A stretch of 64,000 nt of DNA from Phallusia mammillata (GCA_003260075.1 QLIY01000884.1:1-64000), one strand, 5' to 3'. Counted from the first letter of the stretch, positions 11,701 through 23,074 are shown. A program made the numbers and translations. Notes: generated by a model from the sequence alone, not told the origin.

Positions 11701-14700
11701 TTGAATGATCACCTTCAATGCCCATCAGTGCATCTTGAGTAAGAATTTGCTAAAATAAACAAATCGTTGTTATCTAAAAAGGTCTGATACTCTGATAATA
11801 TGTCTGCAGAAAACAGTACATGCAACAGAATAAATCAATGCAGATTGATTTTTTTTTTGCAATGCTGTAAAATGTTTGAAAGCAGTATTCTTAAAAACCT
11901 GTTTATAGCAACCATAACCAACATATTGAAAATAGAATTTTACATTATTTATGTTCAGCCAAATCAAATTGAAATGCACATTTTTACATTTTGTGCTAAT
12001 TGTGTCTTTAAGATGTGGGGGGGGGGCATAGAATTTAACATTATTTATGTTCAGCCAAATCATCTTGAAATGCACATTTTTACATTTTGTGCTAATTGTG
12101 TCTTTAAGATGTCCATTTCGTGCCAACAAATCAAAATGTGTAAAGGTGCAGTAAAAACTGTTACCTTCAGAAGCGTTGTATTTGAACTAGGATGGGTTTT
12201 CGACCAACATCCAACTATGTCTGACCAGATGTTATTGAATAGTTGGTGAAGAACTGCATCTTTAACACAGGCATTGGGAGTGATTGGTGGAAAGCCTAAC
12301 CTCCTGCGCCTTGGTACATGATATTTTTTGGCATTTTCTTCATCATCCCTAACAATGGTTTAAACGGGTTATTAAATTGAAAAAAGTTAATAAAAAGTCA
12401 TCAAAGTGATTTTAGTGTCATAAAAAGTATTGAAGTTTAAACATCATTTATCAATTTCATTAAAAACAGCTCTCACAGTTGGTATTTGTATAAATGGTAT
12501 ATATATATATGTATTGACTTTCTCCAAAATGACACCATTGCCTCAGTATTGCTCACATTTCTCGAATGTCATAGGCCAGGTATTCCTCAACAAAACCGTC
12601 CTGCTCAATAATCTCCTCATAAAGGTGAGGGGGGGGGGATCATAAAAAGTATTAAAGTTTAAACACCCTTTATCAATCAGAATTACATTCTGATTTCATT
12701 AAAAACAGCTCTCACAGTTGGTATTTGTATAAATGGTATACCGTATGTATTGACTATCTCTAAAATGTGACCATTGCCTCCATATTGCTTACATTTCTCG
12801 AATGTCATAGGCTAAATATTCCTCAACAAAACCGTCCTGCTCAATAATCTCCTCATAAAGGTGAGAAAGGTCACTACCAGGCGATGGAATGGGGGCAGAA
12901 GTTCGCCGACCACCATCAGGTTCTGGCTGGGGCAAAAGGTGAGTGGGGACTGGCTCCATTGACATTGTATACCCTTTGATAACAAGGCTGGAAAATACAC
13001 AAGTGAATATGAATGTAAGTTGTGACACAAAACACCAACAAACAAAGCCATGTTAAGACACGTTGTCATTATATAAGAGGCCAACACAGTAAGTAACAAC
13101 AACATCTTTCACACCTAACCAAAACTATATGCAACAAGAGAGAGAGACTTCGACCATGACTTTGATTTAATTTTAGGGTATGGTAAATGGTAAAAACATG
13201 GCAAGTGCTTGGGTTAAAGGGTGGTTAAATATCCATAGTTTGCAATGTTTTATACAATGTGAAGTGGTATACATGTAGAGTTGTTAAACTAATTAAAAAC
13301 ACCAACCCTTCATCTATAGTTCTTGATGAGGATCGAGAATTTTCCAAGCTTGGATTTAAACTTGATGGCACAGATTGAAAGCCCTCATCTCTTGGTGAAA
13401 TAATCTAAAATTTACAAGATATTCATGGGACAGTGACACACCATAACTACCACTGCAACAAGGCAAATATAGCTGGGAAAAAATACAAGTGTTGTTTTAG
13501 TCATGGGATACTCTAGAAATTCAGTGCTGTTATGACATAACAATGAATTATTCATCATATTTTTTCTTCTAAATTTAGGTTTAACAGTAGAAGTCTCACA
13601 TAGCATAAAGGTCAAATTTCCATTCACATGTTAATGAAACCATCTAATCTGGATCTGGATCTGGATCCACAAAATCCAATACAAATGGAAATTAGAAAAA
13701 AATTACAAACTTTTTCTGACCTGTTTTCCAAGAATTCTAAGATGTGGAAATGAAGACATCCACTCTCGGCATTCATGCTGTAGAGAAGTACTTCCAGATA
13801 AAACACCCTCAAAAAGCATTTGCTCAATCGCTTGAAACATTAGGCGGACCTGTCTACTTGCTTGGTGATCAAATTCCTGGGACAAAATTAACAATTTTAT
13901 TACGAAAAAATACTGGGAGATTTTCCATTGCTTTACCAATACATCTACATGATGCAAAAATTTTCACACAATTATTCAAACAAATTCACACAAAAAAACG
14001 GTCAATTCCACATCAACATTAACCTATCTTAAAAAATCCTCATTGCAGACAGAAACACATGGGTACCATTATCAGATTTGCAAAATATACCAGCATCTTC
14101 TGTGAAAAGTAATGTAACTGGTAACAGCCCAAGTTGTATGGTCGATCACAGCACTGGATACTCATACAATTTTACTTTAAATATTAAAAAATATTCCATT
14201 ACTATATTGTTAAAATAGTTTGAATTGGTATAGATGACTTTATGATTTTGGCTGGACAAAACATACCAAATTTAGACATTTTCTCATTTGAAGTGACCAA
14301 GTGATAAGGTACATTTTGTAAAAACTATCCTAACTTTATGCAAGTCAGAGATAACAGTCTACAAACCATTTGTCTTATTTAGTTACCAATGTATTTGGGG
14401 CCCAAAGATTCCCTTAAATCTGATACGGGGGGGGGGCAGATAACAGTTACAAACCATTTGTCTTAGTTACCAATGTATTTGGGGCCCAAAGATTCCCTTA
14501 AATCTGATACTGGTGTCTGAGAAAATGTCATACATCTTTACAATAGGAAACTGTTATTTAACTTGCATAGTAACCTTTGTTGCTGGTACATGACAATATG
14601 AAAAAAATGAAAAATGGGACAAGGTAACACAAAAGGGTAACCACAATAGCTAAGAATAAAAATGAAACACAATTATCTTCCTGCTTTGTAATTTAATGCA

Positions 14701-15920
14701 AATTTATCAAAGAGGAAGCTATGGGTACTACAAAATAAGTTTTGCGTAATGTTAAAACACATTCAATATATATAATAGATGTTAACACTTACATCGTCAC
14801 CCCATGAGTATACAGAACTTCTCTCAGTTGTATTTCCAGTGCCAAAACTGTTTTCACCAGTCCAATAAGTATCTGCACAATACACTGAACATTACTTACT
14901 GGTTATCAGTATTGTTTATTTTTACTCTTCACTTGCAATCCATAATGCAAATAATCACTAGTATAGATGTTGTGGCAACAGACACTTGATTAATGGTTGT
15001 TTGCTTACATTTGTAGTTTTTAGATTGTCCTAAAAATATATTTAAAACATTCATAGTAAGTCACAAGCTTCTAAAATGTAATTGATACAAAATATTTAAC
15101 TAATAGTGATGGGACGATACCAGGTTTTGAAGCGAGTACCACATGCACACACACATGCCGAAAAATGTAATCTCCATGTGATAGCGAAAAAAGATACACA
15201 TAAACTGGCGGAACTTTCTTCCAATTTTGCGCTGTCCAAAGCAAATATTGGCATAAAGTTGCCCGTATTCTTATGGTGCAAATCGGCCTTCGGTACTCGC
15301 ACGTTGGTATAAAAAACTGAGGCAAAATATTTCGATACTGAGTACGAGTATCGATACCACTGAAATCGTTCGATACCATCGATACTGAGTACCGAGTACC
15401 AGGTACTCGTCCCATCACTAATAACTAAGAAAANAAATGTGCCAATGAGTACCAGGTACTCGTCCCATCACTAATAACTAAGAAAAATTTTGTGAACATA
15501 AAGCCATGTACCTGAAGCAGTGATTGTGTCATCAGAATGCAATGGGCTTCTTTGGTTGACTCTATGGTCATCTCCAGATCCCCCAGTTATTGTTGAATTA
15601 TCATCATCCTCATCAGAATCCTTAAAGAAAAAGAATACAATATGAAGCAAATTAACAAGGTTATATGTTTAACCATGAAGACATTGCTCACAATCTGTAA
15701 ATGAGATAATTGAGATTGATCAAAGTAGAACATTCCTGATGAAGACTGTGGAACCACATCCTCATGTACTTGATCCATCATACTGCCACGCGACAGACCT
15801 CGTCTAAAATACATTTGGTGTTTAAAAATTTAAACAATAATGAAATAATTTGGGAGCACAACAACAAAAATCTTACATTTCCAGCATACTGTTTTGCTGC
15901 AGTCTGAACTTTCCAGCCAT
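8734..15920 (-). CDS. FAM149B1: FAM149 family protein (DUF3719), complete 776 aa
   Basis: FAM149B proteins support primary-cilium structure (human FAM149B1 is a ciliopathy gene); the molecular activity is unknown. Fifteen exons join in frame, 5' to 3': 15877-15920, 15692-15803, 15512-15620, 14793-14872, 13721-13876, 13307-13404, 12793-12987, 12165-12348, 11569-11749, 11075-11253, 10625-10737, 10279-10557, 9588-9840, 9228-9335, 8734-8973 (TAG). They total 2331 nt. The start is supported by an in-frame upstream TGA with no intervening ATG. Family hallmarks are ERSSVYSWGDDEFD (exons 4-5), FQAIEQMLFEG (exon 5) and RRLGFPPITPNACVKDAV plus LFNNIWSDIV (exon 8). The remainder is Ser/Pro/Asn-rich and probably disordered. 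Assignment to the B rather than A paralogue is tentative. G-run duplications in introns, and at exons 7 and 15, do not break the reconstructed frame. Confidence 0.9.
9999..10185. mobile_element. Short MITE in a FAM149 intron
   Basis: The ends CAGTGGTGGGATT and AATCCCACCGCTG are inverted. The interior repeats AACCGGTT palindromes. It is flanked by about 65-bp direct repeats (about 9933-9998 and 10189-10254, both ACCAATTGAATTT through CAAACACAAATAAAA) instead of a clean 8-bp duplication. hAT-like termini; 187 bp; non-coding. Confidence 0.6.
10891..11016. repeat. G-run-separated duplication in a FAM149 intron
   Basis: Copy 1 (10891-10940) and copy 2 (10951-11016) of TATGTCAAAGATT to GTGTATATGC flank G10 (10941-10950). 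A 13-bp unit is internally repeated in copy 2. Confidence 0.8.
11264..11517. repeat. G-run-separated duplication in a FAM149 intron
   Basis: Copies 11264-11379 and 11391-11517 flank G10 (11380-11389). They differ by SNPs and a GACTTCTCTTGCTC-type indel. Confidence 0.85.
11932..12112. repeat. G-run-separated duplication in a FAM149 intron
   Basis: Copies 11932-12016 and 12028-12112 flank G10 (12017-12026). They are almost identical, with SNPs such as TCAAATTGAAA versus TCATCTTGAAA. Confidence 0.85.
12419..12865. repeat. G-run-separated duplication overlapping FAM149 exon 7
   Basis: Copy 1 (12419-12628) and copy 2 (12641-12865) flank G10 (12629-12638). Both contain the 3' part of exon 7, encoding HLYEEIIEQDGFVEEYLAYD. 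The copy-1 version is truncated by the G run; only copy 2 continues into the full exon (12793-12987). They differ by SNPs, a microsatellite (TATATA) and a 14-bp indel. Confidence 0.88.
14347..14510. repeat. G-run-separated duplication in a FAM149 intron
   Basis: Copies 14347-14426 and 14437-14510 flank G10 (14427-14436). Copy 1 has an extra TTAT-type indel; otherwise they are identical. Confidence 0.85.
15104..15420. mobile_element. hAT-like MITE, 317 bp
   Basis: Termini TAGTGATGGGACGATACCAGG and CAGGTACTCGTCCCATCACTA are inverted. Flanks TTAACTAA (15096-15103) and ATAACTAA (15421-15428) are an 8-bp duplication with one mismatch. The interior is rich in GAGTACCGAGTA-type repeats and has no transposase. 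After a single N at 15436 the right terminus and flank recur (15449-15486), another haplotype-style join. Confidence 0.75.
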
Positions 15921-16527
15921 AGCTTTGGTTAAGAAAACTTTTAAATATTTTATTCACTGTTCAATCATGCCTTTCTTCAATCAATTTGACAATTACATCA
16001 CAAGACATATCAAATCATCCAAGTTTCAATTAAACAAATTTCGTAGAAATCTTATGGAGATTGTCTGATATAAAATGAACACATTTAATTCTCACTCTAA
16101 GCAACCACTATCATTACAAGCGCGAAGCTTGGAGTGCGTAACAACAAGTATTCCTTGACAGCTAGATTAACCCTTTCAGCATCCATCGAAATAATTTGTG
16201 TCAACAATTTTATGGAAGTTAGTATTAGACAAAAATGTAGGTGAACGTTTAAAATGTATTTATTTGTTCCAGTTCATTTCATTCAAGTTGAATAAAACCA
16301 ACGAGTTGTCACACAGATATTTGTATTAACCAAGAGTAGAAAAACATAAATAAGTAACCATGGGTTATCGAGCTTACTGAAGCGTATCGGAAACCAGAAA
16401 GCCTGATTGTTATGTTTTCGAGCAAGTAAACGCTAAAGGCGCACCTTAACCTCAAAGGTGAGTTTCGTTTTGGTTTCCACTTGTTGCTCTGACTGCTATG
16501 ATTTAAAATTATCAATTTTAGATCCTA
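15921..16527. promoter_or_regulatory. Divergent promoter of FAM149 (-) and YAE1 (+)
   Basis: The FAM149 start (15920) and YAE1 start (16528) face away from each other with 607 bp between. A probable YAE1 5'-UTR intron lies at 16458-16521: donor CAAAG/GTGAGT, acceptor AATTTTAG just 6 nt before the ATG. I see no TATA box. Shared promoter activity is inferred from spacing only. Confidence 0.5.
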
Positions 16528-19500
16528 ATGGATGAAGACATATTTGACGAAGGCGGCACTGATTTATCGGTAATGCACCAAGAGTGGAAAAGAATAGAAG
16601 AGGCACGAGTAAAGGTATTGCATTTTATTTTTTCTGGTGATTTGAGCTTGTCATACACCTTTAAACCCTCAAAAATTAAATCATGTATAATGAACAAACA
16701 TGGTCCTGATAGGGTGACGTTTTTTTTTAAATTCCCTGAAAACTTTAGTTTAGTTGGTTTATTTGGCTTGGTAAAAGAACACATAGCAGCTTTGTGTTCT
16801 TTCACCAAGTTATATTATAGCTAAATAGTAGCACTAAATAATTACCAAGCCGGAAACACCTGTACAATGTTAAAATGGTATGGAGTGAAAATGGAAATTG
16901 GTTGATCATGACTAGATGCGTTGCAGGTTGCAGCTATATATAAAAACTTTTTTATAAAGCGTTATGTGGCAGGAGCCAGGAGCGGATCAAAGAGTGAGTT
17001 TAACACGACTGAAAAAAGTTTAGATGTTACTTAGCCGTAAGGTTTAATGGCTGATTTCTTGAGTGTGAGTGCGCTAAATGGTCTGAACTAGTGATGCACC
17101 GAAGTTTCGGCTGGCCGAAACATTTCGGCGGGGGGGGGGGTAGGATGACGTTTTGTTTTAAATTCCCTGAAGACTTTTAGTTTGGTTGATTTATTTGACT
17201 TGGCGAAAGAACATATAGCTATTCTGCTATACAGTAGCACTAAACAATTATAGCTGTGCAATGTTAAAATCGTAAATGGCAATTGGTGGATCATGACTAT
17301 ACGCGCTGCAGCTATAAACACCTTTTTATAAAGCGTTATGTGGCAGGAGCCAGGAGCAGATCAAAGAGTGAGTTTAACACGACTGAAAAAAGTGTAGATG
17401 TTGCTTAGCCTTAAGGTTTAATGGCTGATTTCTTGAGTGTGAGTGAGCTAAATGGTCTGAACTAAAGACTCATAATCAGTGCAGGTTCTATGCTCAAGAT
17501 ACATANAAACGTCATAAATTAACTAATTGTTGTATCTATAAAATACGAGCCACTTTGTCTGCAAAATATTGCAAGTTTAGTAAAGCTTCCAGATGGTGTA
17601 AGTGATTTTGATTTGTCATAATTCACTTCACTCGCATCAACGACACAAGGTTCAGTTGAAAACATCCATAAGAACAGGATTTTAGGTTCGGCCTGATTCG
17701 GCCGAAATTATTCGGCCTCGTGGCCGAATATTCGGTTTCGGCCCGAACCTTTTAAGGCGGGTTCGGTGCATCACTAGTCTGAACTAAAGACTCCTAATCA
17801 GTGCAGGTTCTATGCTCAAGATACATAATTTTTCACAATAAACAAATTTATTCAACTAGAAAAGTAATAGGGCAGAGAAGATATACATAAAATAATTCTT
17901 ATGACTTGTAAAAAAAACCTGAATAATTAGACATCTTTAGGGAAAATTTCCTGGCCCATATAAAGCAAGTACAGTTTATCCATATACATGTCAAGTTGCA
18001 GAGACAAATGTGCCAATGGCTACTTTATTGGAAATTGCAATACAGTACAATTTGGTGATTTCAGTTGAAAGGTAAAAAGAACCTCATCAAAACACCCTTT
18101 AAAAACCATGGTTGAATGAAATACTGGAAGAGATCTCATTCATCTTTTAGTGCACATCATCATATTTATTTATTTACAGTTGCATAGGACAGGCAATCCG
18201 TTTATTACATGCAAATAAAATTCACTGTGCTAGCATATGATAGATGAGATAGCAAAAGGACCATATAGGCACATGCAACAACTTTTTGTGTTTAGCCTGA
18301 CAGTTTGTTCAAAGATACTGTGTTAAAGTAAAAAGAAAGAGAAGCTGAAACAGCATGTTTAACAAGCAGTCATGGCAAAAATCAGTGTTGAAATGGTTAC
18401 TAAATTTTTCACATTTTCTGTGTAAAAATGTATTGATGCATGTCAAAAAGTTCTTATGGTTGAGTTGTATTCAATAAATATGTTTCCTACTGATTTATCT
18501 TTGTGCCCCCCCCCCGTGTTGAAATGGTTACTAAATTTTTCACATTTTCTGTGTAAAAATGTAATGATGTAAAGCATGTCAAAAAGTTCTTATGGTTGAG
18601 TTGTATTCAATAAATATGCTTCCTACTGATTTATCTTTGTAAATGATGTGCTAAACTGGTAATCAATGGATAGGATTAGGAAGTTGCAAATTTGCAACAT
18701 GCATAAATACCATCATGTATGGATAGGTTGTAAAACATAATTGGTACTTGTGATGTATCATGGTTAGGATGGATTCGTCTCTGGAACTTTAGCAGGTCAA
18801 AATTCAACTATTCAAGATGGCTTTAACTCTGGTTTTAAGCAAGGAATGATGGCCTCCTTTCTAATTTCCCAAATCAAAGGAATTTTAAGGTAGTCGTTTT
18901 GTTAATCTTGTAACTCAACACCACTATTTAACAAGCTTTTTTTATTTCAGGGGAATTCTTGCATATAGTGCATGTTATGAAGGGCATCCAATCACCGATG
19001 ACATAGTTCTTGATACTGAAACAATATTAGATGAAATATCGAAGATGGAAACTGATAAAATTGCCGAGGACTTTCTGGAAATGCATATTAAAACAGACAT
19101 ATCGCATACAGTTGATCCCCCCCCCCCAGGGGAATTCTTGCATATAGTGCATGTTATGAAGGGCATCCAATCACTGATGACATAGTTCTTGATACTGAAA
19201 CAATATTAGATGAAATATTGAAGATGGAAACTGATAAAATTGCAGAGGACTTTCTTGAAATGCATATTAAAACAGACATGACGCATACAGTTGACTTACA
19301 TTTTAATGCATTGAGCAAAATGACATTAAGTGGGACAAATCAAAGTTCTTTAATGGATACTGATGTTGAACCAAGTGTGGACACTTGTGGGGAGAGTATG
19401 GGTAAGTTTATTTCCTACAAATCATTTTGTAAATTCAACAATTTTTGATGTGTTTTCTGTAGGATGCTCCCATTTGAAGGCATCATCGAACACTTCCAAT

Positions 19501-19629
19501 GAAATGAGTTTGCATGATGCAAAAAAGGTTCTGCTTCTTTGTCCCGAGATAAATCAAGTTGTCCATAGGTGTAAAGATATTTTACGACGTTTACGGTGGT
19601 CTCATAATGTATTGGACCTCTTATTGTAA
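16528..19629 (+). CDS. YAE1: YAE1 homologue, ABCE1 Fe-S cluster adaptor subunit
   Basis: YAE1 with LTO1 recruits the ribosome-recycling ATPase ABCE1 to the cytosolic iron-sulphur targeting machinery. Exons: 16528-16614, 18768-18889, 19130-19401, 19463-19629 (TAA), giving 215 aa against about 226 in human. Exon 1 starts MDEDIFDEGG, like the acidic N-terminus of vertebrate YAE1. Exon 2 carries the signature repeated G-x3-G motif (GFVSGTLAGQ then GFNSGFKQG). Exon 3 is an acidic linker and exon 4 a basic C-terminal helix (HRCKDILRRLRWSHN). Exon 3 appears twice: 18951-19116 is truncated by a C11 run, and 19130-19401 is complete. Only the second reads through. Intron 1 holds a polymorphic hAT insertion. 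Confidence 0.85.
16710..17505. repeat. Filled-site/empty-site allele pair joined by a G run
   Basis: The sequence 16710-17088 recurs at 17141-17466 with about 5% differences and indels. Copy 1 runs into a hAT-like terminus at 17089, then G11 (17130-17140). Copy 2 passes the same point without the insertion (CTGAACTAAAGACTC) and ends at an N (17506). The sequence resumes inside the hAT element after the N. These are two alleles of one intron placed in series. Confidence 0.88.
17089..17776. mobile_element. Polymorphic hAT-like element interrupted by the empty allele
   Basis: Left terminus TAGTGATGCACCGAA (17089) and right terminus TTCGGTGCATCACTA (ending 17776) are perfect inverted repeats of 15 bp. 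The 8-bp target duplication GTCTGAAC is present on both sides (17081-17088, 17777-17784). The true element is 17089-17129 plus about 17507-17776, rich in TTCGGCC repeats and non-coding. The intervening 17141-17505 belongs to the other haplotype. It shows the uninterrupted target site, confirming both the duplication and the polymorphism. Confidence 0.85.
18385..18640. repeat. C-run-separated duplication in YAE1 intron 1
   Basis: Copies 18385-18505 and 18516-18640 flank C10 (18506-18515). They differ by SNPs and a small indel (ATGATGTAAAGCATG versus TTGATGCATG). Confidence 0.85.
18949..19294. repeat. C-run-separated duplication inside YAE1 exon 3
   Basis: Copy 1 (18949-19116) and copy 2 (19128-19294) cover the same coding segment, from GILAYSACYEGHPITDD to HIKTD. 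C11 (19117-19127) lies between. Differences are SNPs, mostly synonymous (ACC/ACT, GCC/GCA, CTG/CTT), with S/L and I-S/M-T replacements. Reading through the C run would shift the frame. Confidence 0.92.
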
Positions 19630-20152
19630 TCTACAATTATCAGTTGTTCGTGCAATACACATCACTGTGACATGTAACTGTATTTCAAATTTGTATCAAA
19701 CTTGATCCAGATTTTGAACTTCCATGAAACCTTTTTTATCTAGCTAACATAAATCAAGGCATACAACCAGTAGGAAGTGTGTTAAATTTATTTTGGAACA
19801 CTTACATATATATTTTACATACTTTTCCGCATCTGTAAAGGAATGGTCAGACCTGAAAAAGGCTTTTTGTTTTACATATTTTTTTTACCTTGTTTAATTT
19901 TTATGTTTATTAACTTTCTGTTTATTAACTCTTTGTGCCATAACTTGTTGTGATAAATCTATAATCTAATTGAGATCCAAAGCTATCAAATTTGCTGTGC
20001 ATATTTAAGTACAGACTACATAAGTTTGTCAGTTACAATCTTGCTATCCTATCCAAACTATGTCATACACAACTGGTTTATATGTTTGCCTTTTATTCAA
20101 ACAGTGAAAAACATAATTCACCAATGAGCTAGGGCATTTGGGGGTGTACTGT
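19630..20152. other. Intergenic, convergent YAE1/RPS24 3' ends
   Basis: AT-rich 3' flanks of two convergent genes. I see no further feature. Confidence 0.5.
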
Positions 20153-21442
20153 CTATTTCTTGCCTGCTCCAACCTTTGCCTTTGCGGTACCCCGAAGCTT
20201 CTTCTGTCTGTTTTTCCTTTCCTTCCTCTGTTTGCGAGATGGCTTGGTGACAGGCTCTGCAAGCTTGTGTCGGACTAGTCGGTAGCGTGGTTCAATTTTC
20301 TTGCAGTAATCCAAGTTATCGTAGATCAAAGCAAATCCACTGGTTCTTCCACCACCAAACTGGGTTTTGAATCCATAGGCAATAATGACATCCGCTGTGG
20401 TTTTGTACATTTTTGCCAGCTGCTCGCGGACAGACACCTTGCTGACAGTTGCTTTGCCAGGGTGAAGGACATCAACCACCATCTGCTTGCGCTGTAATGA
20501 AACAATGATACAAATGCCATTTAAAGGTGATAGATTAAAATATAAAAAAGAGATACCGTTAATATTTATAACAGATAAGTTTATGCATTGTGGGCCGGCC
20601 TTTACTAAACAAAATAAAGTTTGATCCATGAAAACTTATTACTCATAAGGACATGGGTTCAGTGTAAAGCATTGGTTAGATTTGCTACAATACAGTGCTT
20701 CAACCTGGTGGTCTTAGTAGTCAACATTAACTAAATCACAGTCTACTTAGTGTATGGTTTATTGCAGGCCATTAACAGAGTTGTGGACCAGTGTCCCCCC
20801 CCCCTACAAATGCCATTTAAAGGTGATAGATTAAAATATAAAAAAGAGATACTGTTAATATTTATAACAGATATTTGCGCCCCCCCCCCTCGCCAACTCC
20901 TGCTTAGAACCATAAATACACCAACAATGCATGTTTACAATGCCTGCTTCACAAAGTAATTGTAGGCTGGCAGGTGTATTAGCTTGTCATGTAGGATTTG
21001 TAAGTAAATACCCCCCCCCCTCGCCAACTCCTGCTTAGAACCATAAATACACCAACAATGCATGTTTAAAATGCCTGCTTCACAAAGTAATTGTAGGCTA
21101 GCAGGTGTATTAGCTTGTCATGTAGGATTTGTAAGTAAATGACCAACTACAAAAATAACACACATCAGAGTCTGGTCCATTATTTTAAAACATGACAAAA
21201 ATAGTAAAGCTGTGCCCATTACAAATTGATACTATATCAATCTTCAAAAACACTACACTTTAGCTTATCATGCCCAAAAGGCCAAAAATATTCCATTTTT
21301 TAAACATCAAAAACAGTCTTTTTACGGGACTTGTGGAGCAACATGCTTTATTTACAGAACAGAGGTATTGTTATAGTTTTAATACCTGAAGCAATCGGTT
21401 GGTCATAAACTTCCTAGTTCGAATTGTGACAGAACTTGCCAT
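20153..21442 (-). CDS. RPS24: 40S ribosomal protein S24 (eS24)
   Basis: eS24 is a structural protein of the small ribosomal subunit and is needed for pre-rRNA processing. Exon 1 is 21386-21442 ([19 protein letters not shown]). Exon 2 is 20153-20491 ([16 protein letters not shown] to the stop), both phase 0, giving 131 aa, the family length. [25 protein letters not shown] and the C-terminus KVGAGKK are diagnostic. Metazoan eS24 usually starts M-N-D-T; here the second residues are A-S-S. Upstream of the ATG on the minus strand, CCTTTTACC could be a 5' TOP start site (inference). The single intron carries several C-run duplications. Confidence 0.95.
20509..20873. repeat. C-run-linked duplication with an extra 216 bp in one copy
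   Basis: TACAAATGCCATTTAAAGG to AACAGAT occurs at 20509-20578 and 20805-20873. Unlike the other joins, copy 1 is followed by about 216 bp (20579-20794) before C10 (20795-20804). Copy 2 runs straight into another C run (20880-20889). It lies in the RPS24 intron. Confidence 0.8.
20880..21139. repeat. Two C-run-initiated copies in the RPS24 intron
   Basis: Copy 1 (20890-21010) and copy 2 (21021-21139), both starting TCGCCAACTCCTGC, each follow a C10 run (20880-20889 and 21011-21020). They differ by three SNPs or so (TTACAATG versus TTAAAATG, CTGGCAGG versus CTAGCAGG). Both copies begin at the same base after the C run. Confidence 0.88.
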
Positions 21443-21753
21443 CCTGACGGTCGCACAGATTTCAACGACGGTAAAAGGAATTTTCAGCCAAGTTACAATC
21501 CCCGCATGTACAGTTTTCACAACGACTGGGAAATTTTTTATGTTTAATAAGGGGACCGAAATTTAAATTGCCTTTAACCAGTGGTTTTTGATCTGTAGCT
21601 CATGTCCACGGCCCATGATACGTTTTCAGTGGGCCACAGAGCTATTTGGGCTTGTATTATTTAATAGAATAAAATACCACAGCAGTTTAGCAGCATATGA
21701 TAAGCCACAAACTGAGTTTCACCAAATATTTGGAACATGCATAGATACTACAC

Positions 21754-22133
21754 CAGTGGTTCCCAACCTTTGTGTAGTCACGGACCCCTTTTATAGATTT
21801 TATAGGTCCGCGGACCCCCAACGTAACTTAGTCTTGTTATGTTCTTCGTTTCCTGCATTGTACGTTATTATACTTTCGATTTTGGTGGCAGAATTTTAAT
21901 CAACCTTCACAATCCTTCAATCTCAAAAAGGTTATGTACTGTAGCGGTCAATGCAACGAAGAGATAAATTTTCTGGTGTACAAAAACTTACATGCAGGAT
22001 TGCAAAAATGGTTTGGGAACTTAAAAATAGTGTACTGTTGTTGATGCTATTACAAATGTTTGCCTCCACGGATCCCCTAAAACCATCTCACGGACCCCTT
22101 GGGGGTCCGCGAACCCCAGGTTGGGAACCACTG
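21754..22133. mobile_element. hAT-like MITE with target duplication, 380 bp
   Basis: Termini CAGTGGTTCCCAACC and GGTTGGGAACCACTG are perfect inverted repeats typical of hAT elements. The 8-bp flanks TACTACAC (21746-21753) and TACTACAT (22134-22141) differ at one base. Subterminal GGACCCC motifs are mirrored. No transposase. It lies in the intergenic region upstream of RPS24. Confidence 0.85.
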
Positions 22134-22280
22134 TACTACATAGACGTACGTAGTATCTATGGAACATGAAATGCAACAGTTTGGAAACCACCGCTTTAAA
22201 CGAAAGTTGTCTCTCCTAAAAATAAAACATCTTCAGTTTTGGACGACGAGATTATGAATCCCTAGGACGGAAATTAGGTA

Positions 22281-22606
22281 ATTTTCAGTAAAGTTTTTGT
22301 GACTAGATTTGTAAAAATAATAAAGCGGGTCCTGTACAGTGGCGTATGCAGCCAAAAATTTTGGGAGTGGCCAAATAATTTGTTGTCTAATTATCAATAC
22401 AACTTTTTGCAAACGCTCGGCGTGCTTTTACCAAACACGTGACGGGGGGGGGGATTTTCAGTAAAGTTTTTGTGACTAGATAAAAAAAATAAAAAAAATA
22501 ATAAAAAAAAATAAAAAAAATTTGTAAAAATAATAAAGCGGGTCCTGTACAGTGGCGTAGGCAGCCAAAAATTTTGGGAGGGGCCAAATAATTTGTTGTC
22601 TAATAC
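22281..22606. repeat. G-run-separated duplication with hAT-like termini
   Basis: Copies about 22281-22443 and 22454-22605 flank G10 (22444-22453). Both contain the terminus-like CAGTGGCGTA(T/G)GCAGCC. Copy 2 has an A-rich expansion (22482-22520) and then runs into a different hAT terminus at 22606. Copy 1 continues without it, again suggesting filled and empty alleles. Confidence 0.8.
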
Positions 22607-22639
22607 AGTGGTCGTCAACCTATGAGTCGCGACCCCAAG

Positions 22640-22693
22640 NNNNNNNNNNNNNNNNNNNNNNNNNNNNNNNNNNNNNNNNNNNNNNNNNNNNNN
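22640..22693. other. Assembly gap (54 N)
   Basis: Run of Ns. Single Ns also occur at 15436, 17506 and 30128, each beside duplicated or inverted sequence. Confidence 0.99.
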
Positions 22694-22845
22694 ACGCTTT
22701 ATTGATTTATTCCATGTCTGCATAAATCAAAAAAACATGGATTTCGGCTTACAACTTGGTGACAAAAGTAATTTTTGGTAATTTATATATTCCTTTGATA
22801 GAGACGAAACCACAATGATGAGGGACGAAACTACACTAAATTAAA

Positions 22846-22901
<56 letters not shown>

Positions 22902-23074
22902 GTAACACAAAGTAGACTTTGCTGTAGGATGAACCATGTGTAGCAAGTTTTGACTAATATTAAATGATGTATGCTTTTTTTTCAATCATACAGGAATCCT
23001 GATGTATAAGATCCTGTTTTTTTGTTTCCAAATTCTAACAACACGGCTTTGTCAAGCAATCACAGCCCTATGGG

